Source: Terriglobia bacterium
GTDB lineage: Bacteria; Acidobacteriota; Terriglobia; Terriglobales; Acidobacteriaceae
Reading direction: 5' to 3'
NCBI GenBank assembly: GCA_020073165.1
Contig: JAIQFP010000009.1
Coordinates: forward strand, 62,001-126,000
Length of the DNA: 64,000 nucleotides
Under the pieces are notes generated by a model. It saw only the letters and a list, made by a program, of their open reading frames with translations, did not search any database and was not told where the DNA came from. This document shows positions 52,492 to 61,158 of this stretch, in pieces (position 1 is the stretch's first letter; each line of letters opens with the position of its first letter). The position numbers and the translations under genes were made by a program.

Positions 52492-54174
52492 ATGCCGGTT
52501 GAAACGGACATTACACCCTCAACCTACACTCCCATCCGCGCGCCGAGAGGCACCGCCATTTCCTGCAAAGGCTGGCAGCAGGAAGCCGCCATGCGCATGC
52601 TCATGAACAACCTCGATGAAGAGGTGGGGGAGCGGCCGAAGGATTTGGTCGTCTATGGTGGAACCGGCCGCGCCGCGCGCAGTTGGGAGGCCTATCACGC
52701 CATTGTCGCGTCGCTGAAGAGCCTCGAAAACGACGAGACTCTGCTGGTGCAATCCGGCAAGCCGGTGGGCATTTTCAAGACCCACGATTATGCCCCGCGG
52801 GTGCTGATCGCGAATTCCAATCTGGTCGGGCACTGGTCCAACTGGGAGAAGTTCAACGAACTGGAACGCGCCGGGCTGATGATGTACGGCCAAATGACCG
52901 CGGGTTCGTGGATCTACATCGGCTCGCAGGGAATCGTGCAGGGCACATTCGAGACGTTTTCTGCCGCGGGCGAGAAGCATTTTGCCGGCGATCTGGCGGG
53001 CAAGCTGATCGTGAGCGGCGGCATGGGTGGCATGGGTGGCGCCCAGCCTTTAGCGGCGACCATGGCCGGCGCGGCCTTCTTGGGCATTGATGTTGATCCC
53101 GAGCGCATCAAGAAGCGCCTGAAGACCGGCTACTGCGACTTCATGGTTACGACGCTGGACGAGGCGCTGCGGATCCTGAAGAACGCCGTGCGCAAGAAAG
53201 AAAATGTTTCCGTCGGGCTGGTGGGGAACTGTGCCGACATCATTCCCGAGCTGGCCGAACGCGGTGTCGTGCCCGACATTCTGACCGATCAGACCTCGGC
53301 CCACGATCCACTCAACGGCTATGTCCCCAACGGCATCACGTTCGAGGAGGCCCTTGAACTACGCAAGCGCGATCCGCACGCCTACCAGGAGCGCTCGCTG
53401 GACGCCATGGCCCGCCATGTCGAAGGCATGTTGCGCCTCCAGAAGATGGGCTCGGTGACGTTTGATTACGGCAACAACATTCGCACCTTCGCCTTCCAGC
53501 GCGGCGTGAAGAGCGCCTACGACTTCCCGGGATTCGTGCCGGCATACATCCGCCCGCTGTTTTGCGAGGGCCGAGGCCCGTTCCGCTGGGTGGCGCTCTC
53601 AGGCGAGCCGTCGGACATTCACGTTACTGACGATCTGGTGCTGGAGTTGTTCCCGGACAACCGCATTCTCCGCCGCTGGATTGACCTTGCCCGCAAGCGC
53701 ATCAAGTTTCAGGGCCTGCCGGCACGCATCTGCTGGCTGGGATACGGGGAGCGAGCCCAGTTCGGCCTCGCTATGAACGACTTGGTAAAGAAGGGCAAGA
53801 TCAAAGCGCCGATTGTGATTGGACGCGATCATCTCGATTGCGGCTCGGTGGCGTCCCCGTTCCGCGAGACAGAAAGCATGAAAGACGGCAGCGATGCGGT
53901 CGCCGACTGGCCGATTCTGAACGCGCTGATCAACACCGCGGCCGGTGCCTCGTGGGTGTCGGTCCACAACGGCGGAGGCGTTGGTATCGGCTACTCGCTG
54001 CACGCCGGGCAAGTCACAGTCGCCGACGGCACCGAGATGATGGCCAAGCGCATCGAGCGCGTGCTGACCACCGATCCGGGGATGGGCGTGATTCGGCATG
54101 TGGATGCAGGGTATCCGGAGGCAGTGGAATTCGCCGACAAGACCGGTGTGACGGTCCCGATGAGAAAACAATGA
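52492..54174 (+). CDS. hutU: Urocanate hydratase
   Basis: Second step of histidine degradation, urocanate to imidazolonepropionate, with bound NAD+. 560 residues; the NAD-binding [31 protein letters not shown] and [16 protein letters not shown] motifs are present. It starts 100 bp after the second pseudopilin and is followed by hutI. hutH is not in the window. Confidence 0.96.
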   Translation: MPVETDITPSTYTPIRAPRGTAISCKGWQQEAAMRMLMNNLDEEVGERPKDLVVYGGTGRAARSWEAYHAIVASLKSLENDETLLVQSGKPVGIFKTHDYAPRVLIANSNLVGHWSNWEKFNELERAGLMMYGQMTAGSWIYIGSQGIVQGTFETFSAAGEKHFAGDLAGKLIVSGGMGGMGGAQPLAATMAGAAFLGIDVDPERIKKRLKTGYCDFMVTTLDEALRILKNAVRKKENVSVGLVGNCADIIPELAERGVVPDILTDQTSAHDPLNGYVPNGITFEEALELRKRDPHAYQERSLDAMARHVEGMLRLQKMGSVTFDYGNNIRTFAFQRGVKSAYDFPGFVPAYIRPLFCEGRGPFRWVALSGEPSDIHVTDDLVLELFPDNRILRRWIDLARKRIKFQGLPARICWLGYGERAQFGLAMNDLVKKGKIKAPIVIGRDHLDCGSVASPFRETESMKDGSDAVADWPILNALINTAAGASWVSVHNGGGVGIGYSLHAGQVTVADGTEMMAKRIERVLTTDPGMGVIRHVDAGYPEAVEFADKTGVTVPMRKQ

Positions 54175-54240
54175 ACGTCCGCGACCAAACTCTTCATGCC
54201 TCTGTCTCTCCGTGGTGGATGTTCTGCACCCGTGGCAACC

Positions 54241-55533
54241 ATGCGTGAATCATCAGCACTGCTTCTGGTCAACATCGGACAGCTTCTCACCCTGCGCTCC
54301 AGTCGCGCCGGCCCGCGCCGCGGACTCGACCTTGGCGACCTCGCAATCATCGAAGACGCCGCGGTCCTCTGCCTGGGCGGCAAGATCGTCTCAGTGGGCA
54401 AAGCGAAAGACGCCCTGCGTGATCCCTGGCTGAGGAAGAACCGCAAGAAAGTCATCGAGATCGACTGCGAAAGACAGGTGGTTCTGCCCGGGTTTGTTGA
54501 TTCCCACACGCATCCTGCGTTCATCTCACCCCGGTTGGTGGACTTCGAGAAGCGCATCTCGGGTGCAACTTACGAAGAAATTGCCGAGGCCGGTGGCGGC
54601 ATCCGCTCCAGCGTCGAAGGCGTGCGCAAGGCGGGGAAGAACCAGCTGGCGGAGAAAGTCCTGGACGCCCTGCACGAGATGGCTGAACAAGGCACGACCA
54701 CGGTGGAGGCCAAGTCCGGTTACGGACTCAACGTCGAGTCCGAGTTGAAGTCCCTCGAAGCGATTCGCGACGCGGCTGCCCGCTGGCCCGGAACCGTCGT
54801 GAGCACGCTGCTCGGCGCCCATGTTGTGCCCCGAGAATTCCAGGGCAAGTCCGATAAGTACGTAAACGAAATCTGCGCGAAGATGATTCCGCAGGCCGCC
54901 AAACGCAAGCTGGCCCAGTTTGTGGACGTGTTCACCGACCGGGGAGCGTTTTCCGCCGAAGACACGGAGAAGATTTTTGAGTGCGCCGCGAAACACGACT
55001 TGGGCGTGCGCGCCCACGTTTGTCAATTAAACGAGACTGTGCTCTGGCCACTGTTACGTTTTCACCCGGCATCGTTTGACCACATGGACCACGTCAACGA
55101 AGACGACATCCCGCAACTGGCGAAGCGCGACACGATCGCCACGCTGGTGCCCGGAGCGAACTACTTTCTTGGGCTGGACAGATTTCCGCCGGCGCGAAAA
55201 TTGATTGACGCCGGCGTGCCGGTCGCGTTGGCCACCGATTACAACCCAGGAAGTTCACCCACCTCCAGCATGCCCTTTGTACTTTCCCTGGCGTGCACCC
55301 ACATGAAAATGTCGCCGGCCGAGGCGATTGCCGCGGCCACCCTCAACGGCGCCTGGGCACTGCGCCTGCAAGCGAGGAAGGGCTCGATCGAGCCGGGGAA
55401 GGATGCGGATCTGGCGGTGTTTGAGACCAGGGACTATCGCGAGATTGCCTACTGGTTCGCCTCGAACCGGTGTGCGTTTACGGTTCTGAATGGGACGACG
55501 GTTGCGTCCGGTGGCTCGGGCGAAGTGGAGTAA
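54241..55533 (+). CDS. hutI: Imidazolonepropionase
   Basis: Third step of histidine degradation: hydrolyses imidazolonepropionate to formiminoglutamate. An amidohydrolase with the zinc motif FVDSHTHPAF, GYGLNVESEL, GAHVVPREF, the LNE/HMDHVNE region and ATDYNPGSSPTSSM. About 430 residues from ATG 54241. The longer frame (ATG 54196) is disfavoured because its first codons come from a dispersed repeat (CCTCTGTCTCTCCGTGGT). It directly follows hutU. Confidence 0.93.
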   Translation: MRESSALLLVNIGQLLTLRSSRAGPRRGLDLGDLAIIEDAAVLCLGGKIVSVGKAKDALRDPWLRKNRKKVIEIDCERQVVLPGFVDSHTHPAFISPRLVDFEKRISGATYEEIAEAGGGIRSSVEGVRKAGKNQLAEKVLDALHEMAEQGTTTVEAKSGYGLNVESELKSLEAIRDAAARWPGTVVSTLLGAHVVPREFQGKSDKYVNEICAKMIPQAAKRKLAQFVDVFTDRGAFSAEDTEKIFECAAKHDLGVRAHVCQLNETVLWPLLRFHPASFDHMDHVNEDDIPQLAKRDTIATLVPGANYFLGLDRFPPARKLIDAGVPVALATDYNPGSSPTSSMPFVLSLACTHMKMSPAEAIAAATLNGAWALRLQARKGSIEPGKDADLAVFETRDYREIAYWFASNRCAFTVLNGTTVASGGSGEVE

Positions 55534-55608
55534 GTCAAGACTGGCGCAGTGCAACCTGACTCCTGGCCAGTGCGGTGCTGGTCCATCCACGGCTCTACTC
55601 CGCAATCG

Positions 55609-55638
55609 TTGAGGGAATCCTGCCAGGGTTGCTATAAT
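55609..55638 (+). promoter_or_regulatory. Promoter upstream of tRNA-Phe
   Basis: TTGAGG (55609-55614), an 18-bp spacer and TATAAT (55633-55638). It would give a leader of about 110 nt before the tRNA. Confidence 0.55.
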
Positions 55639-55755
55639 CGGGTCTGCTCCATACGCTCCCAGCGTTGCTGATTGTCTGTCGGCAATCCCGCCACAGTCCC
55701 AGCGTGTCGCAGACGACTCGCGCGGTGTCGGCGGCCGAGCTGTGGGCTCGAACGT

Positions 55756-55831
55756 GGCCAGGTAGCTCAGGTGGTAGAGCGCAGCCCTGAAAAGGCTGGC
55801 GTCGGCGGTTCAACTCCGTCCCTGGCCACCA
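55756..55831 (+). tRNA. tRNA-Phe (GAA)
   Basis: A 76-nt cloverleaf: acceptor GGCCAGG/CCTGGCC, D-stem GCTC/GAGC, anticodon stem CAGCC/GGCTG around CTGAAAA (anticodon GAA), five-base variable loop, T-stem GGCGG/CCGTC. The CCA end is encoded. Confidence 0.97.
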
Positions 55832-56206
55832 TGTCTTTCAGCGACCTGCTCATCCCCGTCTCCCTCGTTTTGCGTCCAATTCAGCAGCCATCCTCACCGT
55901 ATTGCATGGGCCTGACGGCAAAACCTTTGCCGTCCTTTACGTCGATCCCGGGAAGCAGGAAGTGTTCATGTTTCGGGGACACGCTTCTGGGTTCCACTGC
56001 CTGGAACGGGTGTGCTCAATGTGGGCCTATCTGTTCGTGCCCCTTTGAAACTTCACTGTGACAGACTTTCTATCCACAGCAGAAGGTGGCCCTATATCCG
56101 CTTTCCCGGCCTATGCTGATGTCACTACCAGCGATCGTCATCACAACTGAAATAAATGTATCGGGAGTGGTGTACATAACATCTTGTCTGGGAAAGGAGG
56201 GAGGTC
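55832..56206. other. Gap after tRNA-Phe with an open but startless frame
   Basis: 375 bp without a supported gene. One frame (to the TGA at 56046-56048) is open across about 70 codons and reads like protein (LHGPDGKTFAVLYVDPGKQE), but it has only a TTG start (55902) without a ribosome site and no family resemblance I can name. It may be a remnant at the edge of the accessory patch. Confidence 0.3.
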
Positions 56207-56293
56207 ATGATTCTCGGATTGACAACCTCGGCATTCACCTTTGTGCATGTGTTGCTGAGCCTGGTGGGAATCGGCTCAGGGTTCGTGGTCTAA
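56207..56293 (+). pseudogene. N-terminal remnant of a small membrane protein gene
   Basis: AAAGGAGGGAGGTC directly precedes an ATG that codes for 28 residues, MILGLTTSAFTFVHVLLSLV plus GIGSGFVV, and then TAA. The sequence matches from memory the first helix of a common four-helix membrane protein family of about 150 residues that is unnamed. The ribosome site is very strong for so short a product. The rest of the gene is missing here and parts reappear after dps. Confidence 0.55.
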
Positions 56294-56340
56294 CCGCTCG
56301 CCATACACCAACAATCTACTGAACAGGAAGGAGAAGTCCA

Positions 56341-56958
56341 ATGGCAAGAAAGCAGATTAATTCGAAGACCCCGAGCATCAACGCACAGCCCCGCCTTCAT
56401 CAACGTGCGGGTGAAATTCAGTCCTACGGCACCGTGAATCACCTGCTGCCTCTTGAACTCGAGGAGCCCGTACGCTTGGAGATGACTGAACAATTGAACC
56501 AATTGCTTGCCGATACGATGACGCTTCGCGACTTGTACAAGAAGTCCCACTGGCAGGTTGCGGGCCCGACCTTTTATCAGCTCCATCTGCTCTACGACAA
56601 GCACTATGACGAGCAGGTCGAGTTGGTCGACGGGATTGCCGAACGGATCCAGCTACTGGGGGGCGTCAGCATAGCCATGGCAGCGGATGTGGCGGAGACC
56701 ACCCAGATCGAGCGCCCGCCTCGCGGCCGCGAAGAGGTCCCCGTGCAACTGTCACGATTGCTGGATGCTCACCAGGTAGTCATTCGCGAAGCTCGTACGC
56801 TGGCACGTCGTGCTTCCCAGCTTGGCGATGATGGCACAAACGACCTTGTGGTCAGCGAAGTGCTGCGTACCAATGAACTGCAAGTCTGGTTCTTGAGCGA
56901 GCATCTGGTCAACATGCCGTTGATCGAGGCCAAAGAGCCGTCAGTGACTGCAGCGTAG
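56341..56958 (+). CDS. Dps/ferritin-like DNA-protection protein
   Basis: 205 residues with a long N-terminal extension (about 45) before the four-helix ferritin fold. The ferroxidase motif KSHWQVAGPTFYQLHLLYDKHYDE gives the H...D...E ligands of Dps. Dps proteins form 12-mers that oxidise Fe(II) with H2O2 and can coat DNA. AGGAAGGAG sits 5 nt before the ATG. It lies between the two pieces of a disrupted membrane-protein gene and near an alpha/beta hydrolase. Confidence 0.9.
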   Translation: MARKQINSKTPSINAQPRLHQRAGEIQSYGTVNHLLPLELEEPVRLEMTEQLNQLLADTMTLRDLYKKSHWQVAGPTFYQLHLLYDKHYDEQVELVDGIAERIQLLGGVSIAMAADVAETTQIERPPRGREEVPVQLSRLLDAHQVVIREARTLARRASQLGDDGTNDLVVSEVLRTNELQVWFLSEHLVNMPLIEAKEPSVTAA

Positions 56959-56978
56959 CAAAGCGTCTCTCAGCTTTG

Positions 56979-57100
56979 GATAGAACCGTCTTCGTCTTGG
57001 CGGTGCAGGCCTTTCTGAAGGTACCGGCCCTCACCTGGCCACACAACTCGTCATTCTGGGGATCTTTTTCGGGCCCACAGTTCTCGCAGTGAACAGGGTT
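56979..57100 (+). pseudogene. C-terminal remnant of a small membrane protein gene
   Basis: Starting 21 bp after dps, one frame reads DRTVFVLAVQAFLKVPAL (to 57032); a second frame beginning at 57032 reads HLATQLVILGIFFGPTVLAV and a few more residues (to 57100). Both match from memory the end of the same membrane protein family whose first helix is at 56207, but about a dozen residues are missing at the junction with a shift of frame. A broken copy, not translated as a whole. Confidence 0.5.
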
Positions 57101-57190
57101 CCATGTCCGGGCCAGCGCGTGCGGGTTGGTTAATGCATGGTCAGTCTGGCCCCTGGCAGCAAAGAAAAATCACAATAAGGAGATTACTCT

Positions 57191-58030
57191 ATGCCCACGA
57201 TCACGACAAAAGATGGCACCCAGATTTACTACAAGGACTGGGGAACGGGACAGCCAATCGTTTTCAGTCATGGCTGGCCACTCAGCGCGGACGATTGGGA
57301 TGCACAGATGCTGTTCTTCGGCCAGCACGGCTATCGAGTCATCGCGCATGACCGACGAGGGCACGGCCGTTCCACCCAGACGTGGGATGGCAACGAGATG
57401 AACATCTACGCCGACGATCTCGCGACACTCACGGAAAAGCTGGATCTGAAGAACGCAATCCATGTGGGCCACTCCACCGGCGGCGGAGAAGTTGCCCGCT
57501 ACATCGGGCGGCATGGCACAAAACGCGTCGGCATGGCGGTGCTCATCAGTGCGGTGCCACCGCTCATGTTGAAGACGGAAAAGAACCCTGGTGGCCTGCC
57601 CATCTCGGTTTTTGACGGCCTCCGAGCCGCGCTTACAGAAAATCGGGCGCAGTTTTACAAGGACCTTACGCTCCCGTTCTACGGCTACAACCGGCCCGGT
57701 GCCAAGATTTCGGAAGGCATCCGGGAACACTGGTGGCTGCAGGGCATGATGGGAGGAATGAAGCCGCAGTACGACTGCATCAAGGCTTTCTCGGAGACGG
57801 ATTTTACGGAGGACCTCAAGAAGTTCGATGTGCCAACCCTGATTCTTCATGGCGATGATGATCAGATCGTGCCAATCGGCGCAGCCGGTTTGATGTCTGC
57901 CAAGATCGTGAAGAATGCCACGCTGAAGGTATACCCAGGTTTTCCGCACGGGATGTTCAAGACCCATGCGGACCAGATCAATGCCGACTTGCTCGCGTTC
58001 GTCAAACAAAGCAAGGAGGCGGCGGCCTAA
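57191..58030 (+). CDS. Alpha/beta hydrolase (non-haem chloroperoxidase/esterase type)
   Basis: 279 residues. The nucleophile elbow is GHSTGG (Ser95), the acid Asp is in [10 protein letters not shown] and the His in the PHGMFKTH region. The oxyanion region is [13 protein letters not shown]. Members hydrolyse small esters and, through a peracid, can brominate or chlorinate. TAAGGAG lies 7-12 nt before the ATG. It is part of the stress-related patch after dps. True substrate unknown. Confidence 0.88.
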   Translation: MPTITTKDGTQIYYKDWGTGQPIVFSHGWPLSADDWDAQMLFFGQHGYRVIAHDRRGHGRSTQTWDGNEMNIYADDLATLTEKLDLKNAIHVGHSTGGGEVARYIGRHGTKRVGMAVLISAVPPLMLKTEKNPGGLPISVFDGLRAALTENRAQFYKDLTLPFYGYNRPGAKISEGIREHWWLQGMMGGMKPQYDCIKAFSETDFTEDLKKFDVPTLILHGDDDQIVPIGAAGLMSAKIVKNATLKVYPGFPHGMFKTHADQINADLLAFVKQSKEAAA

Positions 58031-58069
58031 GCCCATTCGTCAAGGAATGAGGAGGGGTTGGGAATAACT

Positions 58070-58486
58070 ATGTCTTCTTGGCCTGTACCTAGCGCACTCG
58101 ACGCCAGCACCCAAGCCTTTCCAGTGTTGACAGCGGCGCAGATCAGCCGTGTCCGCTCCGGCAGCAAGTTGCGAAGAGTAGAACCGGGTGAGATCCTTTT
58201 TGAGCCGGGTGATACGCAGGTCCCTTTCTTCGTCCTGCTGTCGGGAAGCCTAGACGTCGTCCAGTCCGATCTGTCGGGTGAGCGCCTGCTGGTGACGCAC
58301 CTCCCAGGTGGGTTCACTGGCGAGATCAACATGATCTCCGGCCAGCGATGCATTGCCCGCGGTCGCGTGACCCAAGCCGGCGAGTTTCTCGAGCTCAGTG
58401 CGGAAGGTCTGTCCTCCCGTGGGCCGAGGTTCTCACGTGGCCCCTTCCGACTGCCTCCTGAGAGATATTCATTTACACTCTGTTAA
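58070..58486 (+). CDS. Truncated cyclic-nucleotide-binding-domain protein
   Basis: 138 residues from ATG 58070. A cNMP-binding beta-roll begins at about 18 (FPVLTAAQISRVRSGSKLRRVE) and continues to LPGGFTGEINMISGQ and GEFLELSAEGL. It then turns into an unconserved Arg/Ser/Pro-rich tail (SSRGPRFSRGPFRLPPERYS) with a premature stop. In relatives the domain continues for the C-helix and usually for a thioredoxin-reductase-like FAD domain. This copy therefore looks frameshifted and cut. It follows the hydrolase by 40 bp. Confidence 0.6.
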   Translation: MSSWPVPSALDASTQAFPVLTAAQISRVRSGSKLRRVEPGEILFEPGDTQVPFFVLLSGSLDVVQSDLSGERLLVTHLPGGFTGEINMISGQRCIARGRVTQAGEFLELSAEGLSSRGPRFSRGPFRLPPERYSFTLC

Positions 58487-58536
58487 CCATCGAGGGCTAA
58501 AATAATGCAGAGACGCTTGGGAAGAGGAGGTGTCGG

Positions 58537-58713
58537 ATGGAGGGGGGAACTTCCTTCGAGAAAGTGGTAAAGGAGCTGCGACTGTCGCCCGAACAGTACG
58601 AGCAGTCGATTCCTCTCAAAGAGTGGGTTCGTCTAAACAAAGATGAGAAGTACGTGCCATCGGACTTGCTGAAAGCCTGGGGCTTTGCGGAAGACGACAC
58701 GCTTCCCAGCTGA
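58537..58713 (+). CDS. Small protein of 58 residues, function unknown
   Basis: A gene too short for most gene finders. AAGAGGAGG lies 7 nt before the ATG. The product begins MEGGTSFEKVVKELRLSPEQ and is charged, without a signal peptide or membrane helix; the amphipathic start and the PSDLLKAWGFAEDD end suggest two short helices. A TAAAAT (58498-58503) with TTTACA 20 bp before it may be its promoter. Stop TGA. No family recognised. Confidence 0.6.
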   Translation: MEGGTSFEKVVKELRLSPEQYEQSIPLKEWVRLNKDEKYVPSDLLKAWGFAEDDTLPS

Positions 58714-58757
58714 CCACGCCAAGAGTAGCTATAATTCTGTCTGCTCTCGCAAGAGAA

Positions 58758-59450
58758 TCATTCCTTCGGCCGTCGCCGCTTGGTCTCATGACGCAAGCTG
58801 CGGCCCTCCACCAGGTGAAAGACCTCTTCGGCCAGGTTCTTGGCGTGATCTCCCGCCCGTTCGAATGCCTGGGCCACAAGTAACAGGTTGGTGCTGTATT
58901 CATGCCCGCGCCGGTCAGTGTTCTGCAGGTGCCGCTGAAATACGGCATGGCAGGTTTGGTTGATGCGCGCATCCGTCTGTAGTACCCAACCGGCCGCGTC
59001 AACGTCGTGCCCGACAAATCCCTGGTGAATGTGGTCCAGCATCTCCTCCAGGGTTTCTGCCATTTGGATCAAGTCGCGGCTGTCCTCACGTTGCAAGGCA
59101 TGGGTCGCGCCCTGGAGCCGCTTGGTGGCAGTCCATGCCAGGTCGCCGATGCGCTCCAAATCAGTGCTGAACTTCAGGCAGGCGAGTAACTCACGGGCTT
59201 CGGCCTCGGTCACCTCGGTGATAGCGCTGCTGATCTGGTCGTCCACCCGGCGCTCGATGCGGTCCAGTTCTTTCTCGCAATCCTTGACCGCCAGGAAGGC
59301 CATTTTCGAGGAGTGTGCGACAAACTCCTTCACGTTGGAGGCGGCATCCTTGGCGACCAGGCAAGCTTGCCGGATCAGGGCGGTCAGCTCCTTGGTGGAC
59401 TCAGGCTCGCGTGAAACGGCTCGTTTCATACCAGTTCTGGAGGCGCACAT
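58758..59450 (-). CDS. phoU: Phosphate transport regulator PhoU
   Basis: 230 residues forming two three-helix bundles, with the metal-binding D/E-rich signatures DLERIGDLAWTAT and AFERAGDHAKNLAEE. PhoU links the Pst transporter to the PhoR sensor kinase and represses the Pho regulon when phosphate is plentiful. The first codons may be upstream extension (ATG at 59429 is an alternative). No pst or phoBR genes adjoin it. Confidence 0.92.
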   Translation of the reverse strand: MCASRTGMKRAVSREPESTKELTALIRQACLVAKDAASNVKEFVAHSSKMAFLAVKDCEKELDRIERRVDDQISSAITEVTEAEARELLACLKFSTDLERIGDLAWTATKRLQGATHALQREDSRDLIQMAETLEEMLDHIHQGFVGHDVDAAGWVLQTDARINQTCHAVFQRHLQNTDRRGHEYSTNLLLVAQAFERAGDHAKNLAEEVFHLVEGRSLRHETKRRRPKE

Positions 59451-59671
59451 CTACCGCTGAGAATTCCGGGGTCAGGTATAACACGGAGGACGTCCCGGCG
59501 CACTAGCGAGAGGAACCACGGCAAAAACTTCAGTCTACCACCGCCACATTTCGGCCAGGTTTCAGCAATGTGAATATTCCGTGAATGGCCACTGTTACCA
59601 AGGTGTGTTCCGCGAAGAGAATTTCGCAAGCGATTCATCAAGCTTTAACACCCATGCACTAGAAATGGTGC

Positions 59672-60481
59672 ATGACTACGCCGTGTTTCGACACGGTGAT
59701 CCTTTCCGACCTGCACCTGGGGTCGGAGGTTAGCCGTGCCAAAGCTGCGTTGCAGATGCTGAAGAGGACGTCCTTTCAGCGTCTGATCCTGTTGGGCGAC
59801 ATCTTCTGCGACTTGAACTTCCGCCGCCTCAAGAAAGAACACTGGCAGTTCCTCAGCCACATTCGCAAGCTATCCAATCCCAAGCGCAAGATTGAGGTGG
59901 TGTGGGTGGAAGGCAACCATGACCAGGGGCTTTCAGAAGTCATGTCGCACCTGGTTGGGATCGAAGTGTACCAGGAGTATGTCTGGGAGTATCGAGGCAT
60001 CCGCCACCTGGCAATTCACGGGCACCAGTTCGACGGTTTCGTGCTGGGAAATTTACCGTTGAGCAAGTTCTTGACAGTGCTCTACCTGCAGTTCCAAAAG
60101 TTGGATTTTGGGCAGAAGCGGCTGGCGCGCTGTTTCGACCGGCTCGATACGGCCTGGCTTCGGCTCTCGAGCAAGGTTGCGCGAGGCGCGCTCAACCACG
60201 CCCAGGCAAAGAACGCCCAGCGTGTCTTCTGTGGGCACACCCACGAAGCCATGCGTACGGAACGCAACCAGATTGAATACTTCAACACCGGCAGCTGGAC
60301 CCAGTCCGCCGCCACGTATGTCACTATTAGCGAGGAAGGGGTGAAGATCCATGAATACCACGAGCGAGCTGACGATCGTGATCCCTGCGAAGAACGAGGC
60401 GAAACTCATTCCGAAATTGCTGTGTTCGCTGGCTCGACAGGATTACCCGCTGATGTCGAGTACGAAGGTTTACCTGTGTGA
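59672..60481 (+). CDS. Calcineurin-like phosphoesterase (LpxH-like)
   Basis: 269 residues. The dimetal motifs are in order: ILSDLHLGSE, LLGDIFCDLN, WVEGNHDQG, AIHGHQFDG and FCGHTHEAM. This arrangement is that of UDP-2,3-diacylglucosamine hydrolase and relatives acting in lipid A synthesis. The last 35 residues (after VKIHEYHERADD) are encoded in the region that also encodes the start of the next gene in another frame, an overlap of 131 nt. Confidence 0.88.
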   Translation: MTTPCFDTVILSDLHLGSEVSRAKAALQMLKRTSFQRLILLGDIFCDLNFRRLKKEHWQFLSHIRKLSNPKRKIEVVWVEGNHDQGLSEVMSHLVGIEVYQEYVWEYRGIRHLAIHGHQFDGFVLGNLPLSKFLTVLYLQFQKLDFGQKRLARCFDRLDTAWLRLSSKVARGALNHAQAKNAQRVFCGHTHEAMRTERNQIEYFNTGSWTQSAATYVTISEEGVKIHEYHERADDRDPCEERGETHSEIAVFAGSTGLPADVEYEGLPV

Positions 60482-61076
60482 CGCCAATTCTACCGACGGC
60501 ACAGCGGAGATCGCCCGCAGCTACGAGGGGCAGCTTAACCTGGAAGTGATTCCGGGCGGCATTCCGTCGGTCGGACGCAACCTTGGAGCTCGGCAGGGGC
60601 GCACGCCCTACGTGTTGTTCATTGACGCGGACATGGAACTGGCGGATTCAACGCTGGTCCGCCGTGCGGTCGAGTTGATGAAGCGGAAGAAGCTCCATTG
60701 CCTGACGACGAACATTTCCTGTCCGGAAGGTTCTATGTGGGACCGCGCGCTATACGTCGGTAACAACCTGATGCAGCACCTCTCACGGCTTGCCAAGCCG
60801 TTCAGCACCGGGATGTTCATGCTGTTCGACAGGGCACAGTTCGATCGCTTGGGAGGCTTCCACGAACAAGTGCTGTTCGCCGAAGATTATCTGCTGAGCC
60901 AGAAAGTGGCGCGCAGCCGGTTCAGGGTCTTGAGGGGCAAAGTGCTGACCACCAATCGCCGCTTCAAAAAGATGGGTCACTTCAAGCTGATCCGCCTGTT
61001 CCTCAACACCGCACTGCACAGCTTGAGCGAGAGCTACTACCTTCGCGACCACGGATACTGGCGGTCGGAGGCGTAG
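60351..61076 (+). CDS. Family 2 glycosyltransferase
   Basis: 241 residues of the GT-A fold: VIPAKNEAKLIPKLLCSL at the start, the nucleotide-binding DANSTDGT, metal-binding D-x-D as DADM (about 97) and the acceptor-side GGFHEQVLFAEDYLLSQK. Transfers a sugar to an envelope component; the acceptor is unknown. It overlaps the preceding phosphoesterase gene by 131 nt. Its TAG stop lies in a hairpin repeat. Confidence 0.88.
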   Translation: MNTTSELTIVIPAKNEAKLIPKLLCSLARQDYPLMSSTKVYLCDANSTDGTAEIARSYEGQLNLEVIPGGIPSVGRNLGARQGRTPYVLFIDADMELADSTLVRRAVELMKRKKLHCLTTNISCPEGSMWDRALYVGNNLMQHLSRLAKPFSTGMFMLFDRAQFDRLGGFHEQVLFAEDYLLSQKVARSRFRVLRGKVLTTNRRFKKMGHFKLIRLFLNTALHSLSESYYLRDHGYWRSEA

Positions 61077-61095
61077 CGCCGGTGCCCGACGGCTA
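61073..61095 (+). repeat. Dispersed hairpin repeat (GTAGCGCCGG family), copy 8
   Basis: GTAGCGCCGGTGCCCGACGG followed by CTA. The stop codon of the GT2 gene (TAG 61074-61076) is part of the repeat, as with ackA. It lies between the convergent GT2 and GH1 genes. Confidence 0.6.
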
Positions 61096-61158
61096 AGCTT
61101 GCCCGGAGCGGAGTCGAAGGTTGGGGGTGCCCCGCCCGCACCCGGGTGTAGGGTACCT

